A stretch of 64,000 bases of DNA from Populus alba (GCF_005239225.2 NC_133288.1:6777035-6841034), one strand, 5' to 3'; counted from the stretch's first letter, positions 25,201 to 37,145 are shown. The notes: generated by a model not told the origin, from the sequence alone. Program-made: numbers and translations.

Positions 25201-26676
25201 GCTAGCTGACATTGGTGCAACGTCACATAAAACCTCGTCGTGATAGGTTTTAATGGAAAAAGGTACACGAACTTGCTTTGTCACCCGAATCTCCCCATTC
25301 TCATTCAGCCATCGCAAACTATAGGGTCTGGGATGTGGAAGGGTATTTAAACCCAATTTCTCCACCAAGGTAGTTGACGCAACATTAGTGCAACTTCCAT
25401 TATCAATGATCATCCCGCACACCTTATCTCGAATCTGACATCGAGTATGAAAGATGTTCTCGCGTTGCTCATCACTAACATCAATTTGTGCATTCAGAAC
25501 CCGTTGAACAACCAACAAATCTCCCTTCACTGGTTCGAAATCCTCTTCTTGTTCAGCCACTTGTAACTGATCTTCGTCTTCAGTTTCAACCTCATCTCCA
25601 CTGATCAGCTCTCCATGATCCCCATGCAAAATCATCACCCTTTTATTTGGACATTCCGAAGCAATATGCCCATGTCCCAAGCACTTGAAGCACTTGATGT
25701 CCCGAGACCTCCTTGGGTGTTGAGGTTCTGTCACCTTCTCCTTTCCCTTCAAAGAATCAAAACTGGTATTCCCCTTGCTAAACTCCACCTTCTCATCTCG
25801 TTTAGGCGTGCTCCATGTTCGTGTAGGCGTAGAAACAGCCCTTGTCGCACTTGACGTAGTTACACTAGTTCGGACACCTCCTCGTCTCTGCTGCCTCTCT
25901 ACTCGGGTTGCAAGCTTTATAACTTCCTCAAGGAAGATGTACGGTTGTAACTCAACAACATTAGCTATATCCTTCCTCAACCCTCCAAGAAATCTAGCTA
26001 TTGTTTGCTCTTGAGGTTCCATCAATTCACATCGAATCTGCAGCAATTCAAACTCTTTCACATACTCTTCCACAGTCAAAGATCCCTGTCGCAAAGTCTG
26101 AAGTCTGATGTATAGCTCCTGTTTATAGTAATCAGGAACAAATCTCTTCTTCATCACTCTTTTCATAGTTGCCCATGTTGCAATCTCCTCCTCTTCATCC
26201 CTTCTCCTCTGAATCTTTACGTTTTCCCACCATAAAAGAGCATAATCTGTAAACTCAAGTGCTGCCACCTTGCACTTCCTTTCTTCAGAATATTCATACC
26301 ATTCAAACACCTTTTCAACCTTCTGAATCCACTCCAAGTATTCCTCAGGTGAACTACTTCCTCTAAACGGTGGAATCTTAAGTTTGAGACCATTAGGAGG
26401 ATTATAATTCTGCCTTCTTGGTCTGACCCTATCATCAGCCTCATCATCCCCATTTGGATCTTCGTCAGCTTCTATAATATCATTTCGTGGCACCCTAAGT
26501 GCTTGCCTCGGTTGGGGTTGAAAATTATTTCTTTGCATCCTTTGCATAAGGGTATTCAACTGTTCACGAATTCCAGTCATCTCATCCCGAATCTCAGCAT
26601 GAGATCGTTGTAAGCCCATGACCTGTGCCAGTTCCAAACTTAACCCTCTTGGCAAATCTTCTTTATCTCCAGCCAT
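22042..26676 (-). CDS. Gag-Pol polyprotein of the Ty3/Gypsy element
   Basis: An open frame of 1544 residues from the ATG at 26676 ([11 protein letters not shown]). Upstream codons stay open across the primer-binding site but have no ATG. Domains in order: Gag with coiled N-terminus (about 1-300); CCHC zinc knuckle [14 protein letters not shown] (about 329-342); protease with the IIDNGSCTN active site near 425; reverse transcriptase with [10 protein letters not shown] near 779; RNase H; integrase with an HHCC zinc region (ending CAICKRAKG) and the D, D, E residues in [15 protein letters not shown] and [10 protein letters not shown]. The tail has an SH3-like GPFRI region, FNVKDLSPY, an acidic linker, then [12 protein letters not shown]. 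Nothing is broken. RT-RH-IN order makes it Ty3/Gypsy. The tail style and its overlap with the LTR point to chromoviruses of the CRM clade; this placement is inference. Confidence 0.93.
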   Translation of the reverse strand: MAGDKEDLPRGLSLELAQVMGLQRSHAEIRDEMTGIREQLNTLMQRMQRNNFQPQPRQALRVPRNDIIEADEDPNGDDEADDRVRPRRQNYNPPNGLKLKIPPFRGSSSPEEYLEWIQKVEKVFEWYEYSEERKCKVAALEFTDYALLWWENVKIQRRRDEEEEIATWATMKRVMKKRFVPDYYKQELYIRLQTLRQGSLTVEEYVKEFELLQIRCELMEPQEQTIARFLGGLRKDIANVVELQPYIFLEEVIKLATRVERQQRRGGVRTSVTTSSATRAVSTPTRTWSTPKRDEKVEFSKGNTSFDSLKGKEKVTEPQHPRRSRDIKCFKCLGHGHIASECPNKRVMILHGDHGELISGDEVETEDEDQLQVAEQEEDFEPVKGDLLVVQRVLNAQIDVSDEQRENIFHTRCQIRDKVCGMIIDNGSCTNVASTTLVEKLGLNTLPHPRPYSLRWLNENGEIRVTKQVRVPFSIKTYHDEVLCDVAPMSASHLLLGRPWQFDKDVTYNGRKNTYSFMLNGKKVNLLPLSSQQVREDQLRSQQKEVTSRKGLLLAKKGDIKQALATTGLVFMVWAKQLLQVEGLDLPRQIKELLEEFKDVFPDELPKGLPPIRGIEHQIDLVPGASLPNRPAYRCNPEEAKEIQRQVGELLEKGYVRESLSPCSVPTLLVPKKDGTMRMCMDSRAINKITVKYRFPIPRLDDLLDELHGAALFSKVDLMSGYHQIRMKEGDEWKTAFKTKQGLYEWMVMPFGLSNAPSTFMRLMNHVLRKYIGLFVVVYFDDILVYSKTFDDHVKHLRVVFETLQDSKLYGKLTKCYFCKESVVFLGYIISSRGVRVDEEKIEAIRDWPKPASITDVRSFHGLASFYRRFVKDFSSIVAPMTECLKKGKEFRWSEDAQKAFELIKEKLCTAPVLALPDFAKTFEIECDASGVGIGAVLMQEKRPIAFFSEKLNGARLNYSIYDKEFYALIRALEVWQHYLLPKEFVIHTDHEALKYLKGQNKLNRRHAKWVEFMESFPYVIKYKKGQVNVVADALSRRYALISMLNARLMGFEQVKDQYANDSYFANVVAECTKGACDGFFMHEGYLFKMGRMCIPSGSLRELLVREAHSGGLSGHFGEKKTYELLKEHFFWPSMLRDVHKVIERCAICKRAKGKENAYGLYMPLPIPEQPWMDISMDFVLGLPRTQRGKDSIMVVVDRFSKMSHFIPCTKTDDAVHVADLFFQEIVRLHGIPKSIVSDRDTKFLSHFWKTLWRKLGTKLLFSTACHPQTDGQTEVVNRTLSSLLRAVIHKNLKSWDTCLPIVEFAYNRSVHGATKFSPFEVVYGFNPCVPIDLVHIPIDERTSMDGIRKAELMKKLHEQVRLHIEEKTTKYAKQANKGRKMVRFEPGDLVWIHISKGRFPSKRKSKLMPRADGPFRIIEKVNDNAYKVDLPGDYNVSATFNVKDLSPYLDDDDDSDLRTNHFQPGADDVHHGNYNPSRKAESNMQEDSDGPMTRARAKQLQRALTNQIAMIEAASELKISNQFEIGSRVLICLQLELGDGKSP

Positions 26677-26762
26677 AGTTAAGTATGTCAACCTCAATTC
26701 CAGCAAAACTTTCTTGTTGTTGTTGTTGTTGTTTTTGGCTCCTGTCTTAGATCGCAACTGAT

Positions 26763-26774
26763 GCTCTGATACCA
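26763..26774 (-). promoter_or_regulatory. Primer-binding site (initiator tRNA-Met type)
   Basis: On the minus strand TGGTATCAGAGC follows the end of the 5' LTR after two bases. This matches the 3' end of plant initiator tRNA-Met, used to prime minus-strand DNA synthesis. Confidence 0.9.
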
Positions 26775-26776
26775 GA

Positions 26777-27718
26777 TGATGTGCCGTGAATGATTTGAAA
26801 ATCGGCAACAATGATTCTAACGAAAATGGATGAAGGATGGGTCTGGTTGTGTTGTCTTTCTTTTGGTATTTAGGCTGGATTGTAGTGATTTAAGGTAAAT
26901 AAGATGGAGGATAGACTAGAATGATACTTTGATAAGTCGAACTGGACGCCACAAAGATCAGTCTAGGATTTCGACGCCACACTCTTTGTGATTGAAGAGT
27001 GATAAGTCAGGTAGGGTTCTTCACAAAAACGAATTTGGAAGAACAACTCTTAATTCTCTGAATTAAGTTTTCAAATCTTGGCCAAAAGTGTTTATTTCAT
27101 ATTCTGATACATATTTATCTTTGGAACATCCCTCCAAAGTTAGGTGAATTCAACATGACAGAAGTCAAGCCTAAAAACTAGACTTTTAATAAAGCAAGTA
27201 GACATTTAACTAACACACGTTTTTTGTTGACATTTCTAAAACATATGCAGACGAAATTTAAAACAGCCATAACTTTTGACACAAAAGTCCAATGCACTCA
27301 TGGTTGGACAATATAGAAAGATCACGTTCTGAACTTGAATTTTACCTACATAAATCTTCTTTTCACATGCATTGGATGACTTCAAATTCGGGTTCAAATC
27401 CATCTACTGTTATGACCGTAAACAGCATCAATTCCTTCACTTGCATTATCAATCCAAATACAAGTAGCCCAGCATGAAAAGAACCATTAAGGGCTTTTCC
27501 CATCTCCAAGTTCCAATTGTAGGCAAATAAGCACCCTTGAACCAATTTCAAACTGATTGCTAATTTTTAACTCCGACGCAGCTTCAATCATTGCAATTTG
27601 ATTCGTCAAGGCCCGTTGTAGTTGTTTCGCTCTCGCTCTTGTCATTGGACCATTTGAATCCTCTTGCATATTAGATTCAGCTTTACGAGATGGATTATAA
27701 TTCCCATGATGCACATCA
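26777..27718 (-). repeat. 5' LTR of the Gypsy element
   Basis: 942 bp, same ends as the 3' LTR and two substitutions from it. It carries a second, detached copy of the polyprotein tail (27487-27714) with one Asp-to-Asn difference. That tail copy is not a gene of its own. Confidence 0.93.
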
Positions 27719-27723
27719 CTAGT
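27719..27723. repeat. Target-site duplication, right copy (CTAGT)
   Basis: Five bases directly after the right LTR, matching 21327-21331. Confidence 0.9.
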
Positions 27724-28800
27724 ACTCTAGCTAGTTCATCATTTGAAAGTAAGTTATAGAATATAAGAGAATCTAATATTAAAGGATATAATTAAAATAA
27801 AATTCAATTAAAATAATAAGTCAAGTTAACCTAGTTTAACCTGTCAAACATAGATTATGAGACCGAGATAACACCACATAAAGTAAATGAAAACAAATTA
27901 TGAAGCTCAATTCTCAATCAACTCAATGTTGAAGAATAAAATTAAAACAAAATAATAAAAAAAACAAAAAAAACCCACTCGAGTCAACCAATCAAAATAG
28001 TGAACTAGATCATGAGACTAAGATAATATCATAGAATGCAACTTGAAATAAATTATGAAGCTATAATTCTTAATCAATCTAATATTAAAGGATGAAAGTA
28101 AACAAAAAAAATTCAACTAAAAAAGGGAAGAAAAACTAAAGTTAACCATCCTAATCCACAACCTGGGTTATAGATAATGATAACCCCATAAAAAGAAAAT
28201 GAATTTTTTTATATATGTAAAACTTAATTTTCGATCAACCCAATATTGAATGATTAAATTGAAATAAATAAATATAAAAGACAAAAAAATTACTCGAGTC
28301 AACACAGGTTAACCTGTTAAATTCAAGTCAAGAGACCAAAATAACTCCATAGAAAGAAATTAATTTTTTTATATATAAATTTCAATTCCTAATCAACCTA
28401 ATGTTGGATGATAAAATTAAAAAAAATATTTAATTAAAAAAAAGACAAGAATACTCGAGTCAACATGGTTAACTCACAAAACTCACTAGTTAGGTCATAA
28501 GACTATGACAACCCCATGAAAAACAAATCAAAAAATAATTATAAAGTCCAATTCCTAAGCAACTTAATAATAAAGGATGAAGTTGAGAAAAAATAATTAA
28601 AATTTGACAAAAAAATTGACCTAATTTAATACAGCTAACCCGCAAAACTTGAAATTTGGATCATGAGGCTATGAAACTCTACAAAAAGTAAATAAAAACA
28701 AATTATAACGTTCAATATCGAGTAAATCTAATTTTAAAAGATGAAATTGAAAAAATAAATAAAAACTAAGTTTGAAATAAAAAGAAAAAAAATAATCCTT
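27724..28800. repeat. Diverged tandem repeat, period about 161 bp, about six copies
   Basis: The phrase (A)CTCGAGTCAAC...GTTAACC recurs near 27815, 27975, 28138, 28295, 28455 and 28617, steps of 157-163 bp. Each unit then has a CATGAGAC-like word, a TAACACCATAGAAAG-like word, and AATTCTCAATCAACTCAATGTTGAA or similar. Copies are strongly diverged and AT-rich. I recall this kind of unit as widespread in poplar intergenic DNA. Confidence 0.7.
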
Positions 28801-29089
28801 ACAAATATGAGGGTCAAAATGAAAAAAAAAAAAAAAAAAAAAAGCTTTGCGTTTTTACTGTCCATTGCTGCAATGAAAACCCAAACCTTTCTAGCATATA
28901 CTACCTTTTTCTACCAATGCTAGGTTGCAGGTTATATAATTTTGTTTATAACCTTATAAAAAATATAGAAATGATAGGAATTCAAAAGTTTAATGAATAG
29001 AAGATGAAATTGTTTTTAAAATATTAAAATTGTGATATCTTGGATGACATTTTAAAAAAAAATTAAAACACTAACATATTGGATGAATC

Positions 29090-30010
29090 AGTACCAACTA
29101 TTTTTAACCTGTTAAACTCTAGATCTAGGACATGAGCCTATGACAACACCATAGAACCCAAATCAAAACAAATTAGGAACCACCATTAAAATTAACCAAA
29201 TACTAAAGGCCCGAAATGAAACAAATTCAATAAAAAAAAAATGACTCGAGCAAACTAGAACAGTGTCTTGTACTATAACACAGTTCAAACCGATATTTTT
29301 AAAAAAGAAAGAAAAATTCAAGATTCGAGTAATTGACCTGACTAGATCCATTAAATTAGGTTAATTTGATAGTATGATTAAAAAATAACAATGAATGATA
29401 AATAAAAAGACGTGAGATAACCCATGTTATTTTTAAAATTAGTAAAAAAATCATATAGAAAAAAAAAAAGAGCTCAATCTTCAAATAAATCAAATGTTGA
29501 AGAATAAAAACAAAAAAACATGAGTTTTTTTTTTTTAAAAAAAAAACAAATGATTTAATACCTTACACTACATTGTGGGTTAAATATTTTTTTTACAACC
29601 TTAAGAAAACATTAAAATGAATAGAGATGGTGACGTAATGGATGCTATATTTTTAAAAATAAATATTGAGAAATTAATTTAATTTAATTAAAAAAATATT
29701 TAAAAAACATCTAAATCTAAAAAATAATATAAAAAGACCCCAAGATAACTCAAGTAATTTTTAAAAGTAATGAAAAATCCTGTACAAAGAAAAAATAATT
29801 ACAAGGCCCAATGTTTAATTAAATCAAATACTAAATGATGAAATTGAAAAACATGAGTTTAGAAAAGAAAAGAAAAAAAAACAACAAATGAACATGAGTG
29901 ATTATTCTAAATCTAAGTTAATCTTTCAAATTCACAATGCATTAAATCTTAAACTGGAGGGTCAATCAACAAGCTTGATTTATGATTAAAAGATGAAATC
30001 GAAAAAAAAA
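29090..30010. repeat. Further decayed copies of the 161-bp-type unit
   Basis: Unit words reappear at 29100-29260 (ending in GACTCGAGCAAAC), about 29400-29520 and about 29740-29870. They are separated by unrelated AT-rich sequence, so tandem order is lost. Confidence 0.5.
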
Positions 30011-30058
30011 ATTCAATTATAAAAACTTGCCAAGATTAAAAAAAATAAGGATAAAATT

Positions 30059-30060
<2 letters not shown>

Positions 30061-30094
<34 letters not shown>
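30061..30094. repeat. (AT)n microsatellite
   Basis: About 17 AT units. Confidence 0.95.
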
Positions 30095-30640
30095 TAGTAA
30101 CTTTTTTAATTTTTTTTATGGTAATATAATTATTTTATTGTTTTACTATTTTTTTATTAAAAAAATATATATGTTATCTCTATCACTAGTAAATTTCTAT
30201 GGAAATACTACTCCACCCCAAATTCTAAACTTAATATTTTCAGTGAAGAATCAAAAGGGTGATTTCACTTACCAATCTACATTAATTTCTAGTGATACAG
30301 TAAAAATCCCACAGCCATAGATTTTGTTTCATGAAAGAAAGTTTAGCAATATCCAAGTTTTTAGCCTAATCTTTGAGGGTCAATGAAAATTAATTGTTTT
30401 AAATATTGTAATTAGACGTTGTTTTTATTTAATTTTATGAGAGATTGTTGTTAGTTGTCATCCATTGGCTATAATTTTGTGCTGGTAAAGACTCTTCTCC
30501 ACAATTGAACCTATCATTTAACAACATGACACGGCTCAAGGAAAGCCAAAATAAATGGAGGTCAACTATAATTTATCCTGTTTCTATGACCGTTACTCCG
30601 GTGTCTTCTCCACCTTTTCTGCTGGCCTTAATTAAAGCGC

Positions 30641-30647
30641 TATAAAG
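30641..30647 (+). promoter_or_regulatory. Candidate TATA box of the sugar transporter gene
   Basis: TATAAAG lies 111 bases before the ATG at 30752, leaving room for a leader of roughly 80 nt. This is the only good TATA match close to the gene on the plus strand. Confidence 0.5.
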
Positions 30648-30751
30648 CTAGCTTCATTCGTCATTAGGATCTCAAGCATCTGAGACAAATTATTTCTTTT
30701 GTCAAACCCAAGGGCAAAAGATCATATACATCAGACTCAGATTGCTGAGAG

Positions 30752-32624
30752 ATGGCGGGGGGAGCTTTTGTGGCGCCAGGTTCTGGGAAGAAATACGAGG
30801 GTGGGGTCACATGCTTTGTTATCGTCACCTGTTTGGTGGCTGCCATGGGTGGTCTCATTTTCGGTTATGACATTGGTATCTCAGGTAATAAATGGAAGAC
30901 CTTCTATCTCTTTGGAGTGACAAAGATTGCTGTATACTGTATATATATTATCTCTTAAGGTGCTAATAATTGGATGATTTTGCGCGATGTTGCAGGTGGT
31001 GTTACTTCTATGGACTCGTTTCTAAAACGATTCTTCCCATCTGTGTACCGCAAAGAACATGAAACTCGTGATGATGACAATATGTACTGCAAATTTGATA
31101 GCCATTTGCTGACATTGTTCACATCTTCCCTTTACCTTGCGGCCCTGGTAGCTTCCTTCTTTTCATCTACAGTGACAAGATTATTCGGCCGTAAGATCTC
31201 GATGTTGTTTGGAGGCCTGGTTTTCTTTGTAGGTGCCATTTTTAATGGTGCTGCGACCAATATAGCAATGCTTATCGTTGGTCGTTTGTTGCTTGGTGTT
31301 GGTGTTGGTTTTGCTAATCAGGTACTTGCGTTATTTACACTCTCTTTCTCTCTCGACATTGGCTTTGTCTCTTTGATATGGTGATAGATCCTGCTTGACA
31401 TTGATTTTCATTTTCTCGGTTCTGTACAGTCTGTTCCAATTTATCTATCTGAAATGGCACCAGCCCAAATCAGAGGAGCACTCAACATTGGTTTCCAAAT
31501 GGCCATTACAATTGGTATCCTGGCTGCAAATCTCATTAACTACGGAACAGCCCAAATCAAGGAGGGATATGGGTGGAGAATTTCTTTGGGTCTTGCGGCT
31601 GTCCCTGCTTTGATGATCACTATTGGATCGTTCTTCCTCCCAGACACTCCCAATTCTATACTTGAGAGAGGCCACCCCGAGCAGGCAAAGAGAATGTTGC
31701 AAAAGATTCGAGGCACAGACAACGTTGAAGCAGAATTCCAAGACCTTGTGGACGCGACCGAGGCTGCAAAGAAAGTGGAACACCCATGGAAAAACATCTT
31801 GCAGCCAAAATACAGGCCTCAACTTGTCATTTGCACAATGATCCCATTCTTCCAGCAACTCACTGGAATCAATGTCATCATGTTTTATGCACCTGTTCTC
31901 TTTAAGACCTTGGGTTTCGGCGATAATGCTTCGCTTATGTCTGCAGTTATTACAGGCGTAGTAAATCTCGTATGTACACTTGTTTCCGTCCACTCAGCTG
32001 ATAGGTTCGGGAGAAGAATTTTGTTCCTAGAAGGAGGGGTTCAAATGATTATTAGCCAGGTACATAATTACAACCTTAACCAAGTTAATTTCTCGGTATA
32101 CGAAGACTCCTGTAATTAATAGGGATGCACGTTAGATTGCTGCTGATTTTATGAACATGTACACATGATTGCAGATAATTGTTGGAATCTTGATAGCCAT
32201 CAACTTCGGAACACGAGGTGTAGGAGAATTGTCAAAGGGATCGGCCAACTTAGTGTTGTTCTTCATCTGTGCTTATGTTGCAGCATTTGCCTGGTCTTGG
32301 GGTCCACTGGGATGGCTGGTGCCTAGTGAAATCTGCCCTCTTGAGATCAGATCAGCAGGGCAAGCCATCAACGTCTCAGTTAACATGTTCTTCACTTTCG
32401 TCATTGGCCAGTTCTTCCTAAGCATGCTTTGCCACATGAAGTTTGGTCTCTTCTTGTTCTTCGCTGGCTTTGTTGTTCTCATGACCATCTGCGTTTTCTT
32501 CTTCTTGCCCGAGACGAAGAACGTCCCAATTGAAGAAATGAACAGAGTGTGGAAGGCACACTGGTTCTGGGGCAAGTATATCCCTGACGATGCTGTCATC
32601 GGAAACCAAACATATACTGCGTGA
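30752..32624 (+). CDS. Sugar transport protein, STP10-like hexose/H+ symporter, four exons
   Basis: Exons 30752-30884, 30996-31321, 31430-32059 and 32175-32624 join in frame to 512 residues, the usual STP length. All introns are GT-AG and short. The protein is a 12-helix major facilitator of the plasma membrane that imports hexoses with protons. Seen directly: N-terminal [20 protein letters not shown] with Asp40, matching the proton-binding Asp42 of STP10; RLFGRK and DRFGRR loops; [17 protein letters not shown] in helix 7; the [12 protein letters not shown] region; and a [11 protein letters not shown] end near 475. Cys76 and Cys449 match the Cys pair that forms the lid disulfide in STP10. The sequence is closer to the STP9/10/11 group than to STP1. 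The downstream flank has AATAAATAAAG near 32733. No defects seen. Confidence 0.95.
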
Positions 32625-34312
32625 AACGATCATCGCGAGAACAATTGTCCTGCCTGTACATTTGCGTAAAGAGATACAGCACGCATGCTTTACTGTATAC
32701 ATGTGATCTGATGTGCAATCCTTCGAACAAAACAATAAATAAAGAAAAAAAATTCAAATACAGTCACTAATGTTTATTAACTTGCAATTGTTAGTATATC
32801 TTCTTGAAGAACTGTATGCAAAATCATCAAAACAATATGGAAAAAGGTCCCAAACTCTATATATAGTTAACATTTCAAAATTCACACGGTTATAATTTGC
32901 CTTATTAGTTATTATTTTCTTATTTTAATCTAAATTATGAAATATATATTTTGAAAGGGTTCAAATCTGTTACTGTAAAACCCTATTTGATGATCGTAGT
33001 GATGTGATCAGAGATTAGAAAAGGCAAAAAGAAAGAAGAGACAAGAAAATCTCTCTGATCACGGTTTCTTTCCTCTCATTATGCATATAGCAGAAAAATG
33101 ACGCGTGTAAAAACATCTGACACAGCTGCTTCTTTATTAAGTATATCAACTATTTATTTTTATATTTTACAAATATTTAATTTTTTTACTTTAAATTATT
33201 AATTTTTTAATGTTTTTAAATTATTTTAATTACCTGATGTTAAAAATAATTTTTTTTAAAATATTATTTTGATATATTTCTGAATAAAAAACATTTTAAA
33301 AAATAACCGCAACCACAATACCGAACACATTATTAAATCTTATGTTTAAAAACCCTGCATAGAGATTGAAACTTTTTATTTAATTATAAAAATTTCTTTA
33401 AATTAATTTGTGAATGAACAAAATTGAATTAAATTGTAAGAAATAAAGTTTAATGAATTCCTTAATTTTAGAATGTTAGTTTTTCTTAGACGAACTCCAA
33501 AATAGACTGTCTTAATATATGAAAAAAAGCAATCCAAATTAGGGTATCGACTTAAAAAACAAAAAGCCACCACATTATTCTACGATTTATAGGTGACTTT
33601 TCAAGGCTGTTTATATCACAATATGAGCTCCCCTAAGCAAGTCAAAATATGGCAATACAAAAAAGAGGTCCAACTTTTTTTCCCTTTCATCCACATAATT
33701 TCTTGAAACAAATTTCATACTGACCATGAAGGAAGATATATACAATATCGAACTGAATATTGAAATTACATAAATTAAAAATCAAGTGGTCATGATCCTA
33801 TTACTATTACTCTACTAAAATAATTAAAATTAGTTTAATTGTTTATATCAATAACAAACCAAATTAATATAACTTTGTGTCGTAACTTAGTTAGTTGAAG
33901 TGTGTGTATTGGTAGCTAAAGATTATAAATTTGATTCTCACAAATATCAACAATTTCTTTCATGTGTCTTTTTTTTTTTTCAAGAAAAAAGTGAATGACA
34001 AAACAAATATTGGCCTAGGTCCACGAGCATGTGCTTTGTTGTAATAGACCCTTTGGGTTTTTTATTATCTCTTTAGGTTTTATTACCCTATTTTTTTATT
34101 TTATTTTTTTAATTTTATTATTTAATATGAGATTTTTATTTAATTTTATCTTTCAATATTAAGTTGATATTGATTTTTGTATTTTTTATCAAATAATAAA
34201 ATAAAAAAAATCAATTCGAATCAATATACTTCATAACTCGAGTCGGGGGTTTTGTGGGTCAACTAGGGTTAATTTGACCTATTTCTTCTTCTTATTTTGC
34301 CTTTGAACCTGT
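32625..34312. other. 3' flank of the transporter gene and AT-rich intergenic DNA
   Basis: Includes the probable 3' UTR to about 32750 and a copy of the dispersed short AT-rich repeat at about 33150-33330. No coding sequence seen. Confidence 0.45.
33150..33330. repeat. Dispersed short AT-rich repeat, copy 2 (inverted)
   Basis: Shares the core AATATTATTTTGATATATTT with the inverse of the copies near 9.4 kb and 37.7 kb. It ends in a CCACAATACCGAACAC-like phrase. Confidence 0.35.
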
Positions 34313-34803
34313 TGTTAGGATTGTTGCCATTAATGTGCAGCAATCATAAAACCTTTATAGCATATCATAAGAAGTATGATTGTCATTGTCAAAAGGTTAC
34401 AGTAATAGTTGTACCAACCATTGACAAAAATAATGCAACCCATGTGCTGCCACCATTTGTGTCATAATTTATGGCCTCTTGCCTTACCATTGATACTTAT
34501 AAATAGAGGTTTTATTTGAGAGCAAAATAAGAGAGAGTGTGAAGAAAAGAGAGGAAGAGAGAAAAAGGTGTGGTTACCAAGGGCATTAGCCCTGTTGCTA
34601 TGTGCAGCAATGTGTGAGAGCAATGAGAGTTGAGTTTGAATGAAATGATCCTCCTCCTCCATGTGTGCTGTAACCCTTTTTCTATATCTCTAATAATATT
34701 GACTCTTCTCTCGTGGATGTAGGCGGTTTGCCGAACTACGTTAAATATTATATTAATGTGCTTAGCTTTCAATAGGCAGTCACCAGTCAGATTCCCCAAT
34801 ACA
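34313..34803 (+). mobile_element. Solo or remnant Copia-type LTR related to element A
   Basis: Begins TGTTAGGATTGTTGCC, has TATAAATAGAGG near 34498, and carries the stretch GTGGATGTAGGC...TTTGCCGAAC.ACGTTAAAT. That stretch also occurs, inverted, in the LTRs at 46986 and 48431. It ends about CCCCAATACA. No internal domain or second LTR is adjacent and no exact target duplication was found, so it is an old solo LTR or fragment. Confidence 0.6.
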
Positions 34804-35645
34804 TGTCCAGTTAACAAGGTTATGTTGAGAAAACTCTCACTCAATTTAATTTAAAACTCGGGCTAACTAAAAAGTTGAGCAGATGAGAATTTTTAACTTT
34901 GAATTATTATACTGAGTTTAATAACAATGTCAAAAAATTTACTACGATGTAGAAATTATTATTTTTACGTTCCAAAAATTTGTAGTCCAACCCGAACAAT
35001 AGCGCGAGAAAATGAACTAGTATATCTATTTGAACACATCATGTATATCTTGATCTTTTTGGTAAGCATTATATCTTTGATTTAGTAATTGATGAAGCTG
35101 ATAAAAACTTCATTGAATTTGAGGCCTTTTTTCTCGCTAGTAGTGGATTGAGCTTTGTATATTTATGATTAAGGTTACATACAAAACAAAAACTTTGATA
35201 CTTAAATCAATTTAAGTTTTTTGTTAATCAGGTACTTGCAAAATAAACTTCAATGAATCTATGGGATGGGATTGTGTGTAGAAAAAGATAAAAAAAATAT
35301 TTGTACAATAAGAAAATGAGAAAATATTTATAAAAATATGCCCATACAAGGAACCTCTCATGCCGACAATAAAGTTCTTCAAATACCTCTCACCGCATAC
35401 TCCATAGTCCTCCCATTTCCTCCACCTTTAAGTAACCTTCTCTAGGAGGTTGATGAAGGAGGAGCCACCATTGGAAGCACAAGTAGTTGTTTATGAAAGA
35501 TACAAGTAAAAAGGTTGTGAGTACATCTTGATTATACAGAATGAGAAATGAAGAAAATATATAGCCTAATTTCTATAGTTTTATATTTTATAAGAATAGC
35601 AACATAAATAACTATCATTATATAGAGAATTGAACAAGCATGTCC

Positions 35646-35695
35646 TATCCCTTTGAACAATATAAAAATTATTTTTTATATTGTTCAAAGGGATA
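35646..35695. repeat. Perfect 23-bp inverted repeat with 4-base loop
   Basis: TATCCCTTTGAACAATATAA and three more bases are followed by TTAT and then the exact reverse complement. The 50-base unit would fold into a perfect hairpin in either DNA strand or in RNA. The surrounding DNA is AT-rich and non-coding. Confidence 0.85.
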
Positions 35696-36749
35696 CCAAA
35701 TAATTTTATAAAAAAAATTATTATGTTCAATCCATCTTTATTTATCATTCTAAACATTTCCTTAACGGTGTTCATTATCAATTCTGCAAAGATATATGAA
35801 CTTATTTATAATAGTGTTTTTTATTATTACTAAAAATATAAAAGGCATGATATTTTTACTGTACACACAACATTGTTCAGTCTCTCACATTTTACTATAA
35901 ACTTGCTATTCAAAATTTTGTTTTGTTTTTAATTTGGTCCTCAAATCTTTTTTTTTTGTTTATAATTGCATTATTTTTTTGCCAAATTAAATGACAATTG
36001 GATAGAATTTTTTTGACTAAGAACAAAATTGAAAGACAGGAGACCAAAATAGAAAGTTTAGTTTAGTCCTTAAACTTTACAAATTATATTTATTCAGTCC
36101 CTTAATGTTTTTAAATTCAATTTTGGTATAAAATTTTATTTTTGCTATTTTTTCCTCTAATTTGAGAGATGAAAGAGAGAGGTCACTAGATTTCATCAAT
36201 AGAAAGAAAAAAAATAATGTTGACACCAATTTCAGTCATCAAAATAGTCGATCTAGGTGTCAAAATGTTTAACTTAGATGTTTTTGTGCCTTGAAATTGT
36301 CTTCAAACTATATATAAGCTTGAGAAGATTTTTAATTTCGAGTTGATTTTGCTTTTTATTTTATGGGTTTGTCAAGCTCTTTAGGTTATTTTATATGTGT
36401 TTTGGGTATAAAATAAATTGAGAAATAGATTTTGGGTAAAATAAAACATAGAACTTGTTTTTCTAACCACTTTAGTAGCTGGAATTAAGGAAATACCTGA
36501 TAACTTGTCATTTATCTCAATTAACAACGTGTTTTCTAGCTTTTTACAAAAAAACAAATAATAGGATAGACAATCGCCTCAACTACATTAAAAAAAAATT
36601 AGGGCTTGCACTTAATCCTTTTCTAGATGGGTCAGGCCTAGTGATACCTGACCTCTTTATTTTTTTTGTTAATTTACCTTTAAAAAAACATATGTGTTTT
36701 TTAAAATATTTTTTTTAATTTATATTAAAATTAATACCCTTTCTCTCTA

Positions 36750-37110
36750 ATTTTTGTTGTTTGTAATTAGCTTTTTTTAAATAGTGATTTTTTAATTATT
36801 TTTTTTATATTTAGTTTTTTGAAAAAATTATTCTAATTCATCTTTATTTTTTATGTTTTATATAATTAAACTTTATTTGTAAAAATAAAAAAAAATTAGA
36901 TGGTATTTCTAATAAGTGCAACTTTGTAAGATATTTTTTCTCTTTCATTTTATTCAATCAATTTTGTATGTGCGCGTCTATTTCCACTATTATTTAATTA
37001 AATAAAAAAAAAAATTAATTTTAACAAACAAAGTTATTAAATATAATTGGGTAAATAAACCATATTACAAGATTAAATATCTTAATATATATTTGACTAT
37101 TGACTTTTTT
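36750..37110. repeat. Dispersed repeat, copy 1 (partner at 56720-57005)
   Basis: Shares an ordered set of words with 56720-57005: CTAA(T/C)TCATCT, TTTATTCAATCAATTTT, a run of short T/A words, AACAAA, ATAATTGG and TTAAATATCTTAAT. Both copies lie next to an (AT)n tract. Confidence 0.45.
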
Positions 37111-37143
37111 AGATTTTATTTATTTATTAACATAAATAATTCT

Positions 37144-37145
<2 letters not shown>

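Larger units (their letters stand above)
21332..27718 (-). mobile_element. Full-length Ty3/Gypsy LTR retrotransposon (chromovirus-like, possibly CRM-related)
   Basis: A complete 6387-bp element on the minus strand. Two direct repeats of 942 bp each (21332-22273 and 26777-27718) begin TGATGTGC and end GCACATCA, an exact 8-bp inverted pair. A perfect CTAGT duplication flanks the element (21327-21331 and 27719-27723). A primer-binding site for initiator tRNA-Met lies next to the 5' LTR. By eye the LTRs differ at only two positions (near 21836/27281 and 22207/27652), so insertion was very recent. One long polyprotein frame is open throughout. All hallmarks of an autonomous element are present. 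Confidence 0.95.

Noticed and set aside
26677..26811. N-terminal extension of the Gypsy polyprotein into the 5' LTR
   Set aside because: It begins with TTG and runs through the primer-binding site; the first ATG is at 26676.
27487..27714. Separate small gene encoding [14 protein letters not shown] protein
   Set aside because: It is the polyprotein tail duplicated in the 5' LTR.
27724..28800. CRISPR-like array
   Set aside because: Units are about 161 bp, strongly diverged and without short identical repeats; the window is plant nuclear DNA.
31445..31993. Minus-strand open frames opposite the transporter exon 3
   Set aside because: Antisense shadows; the plus-strand frame has all MFS motifs and proper splice sites.
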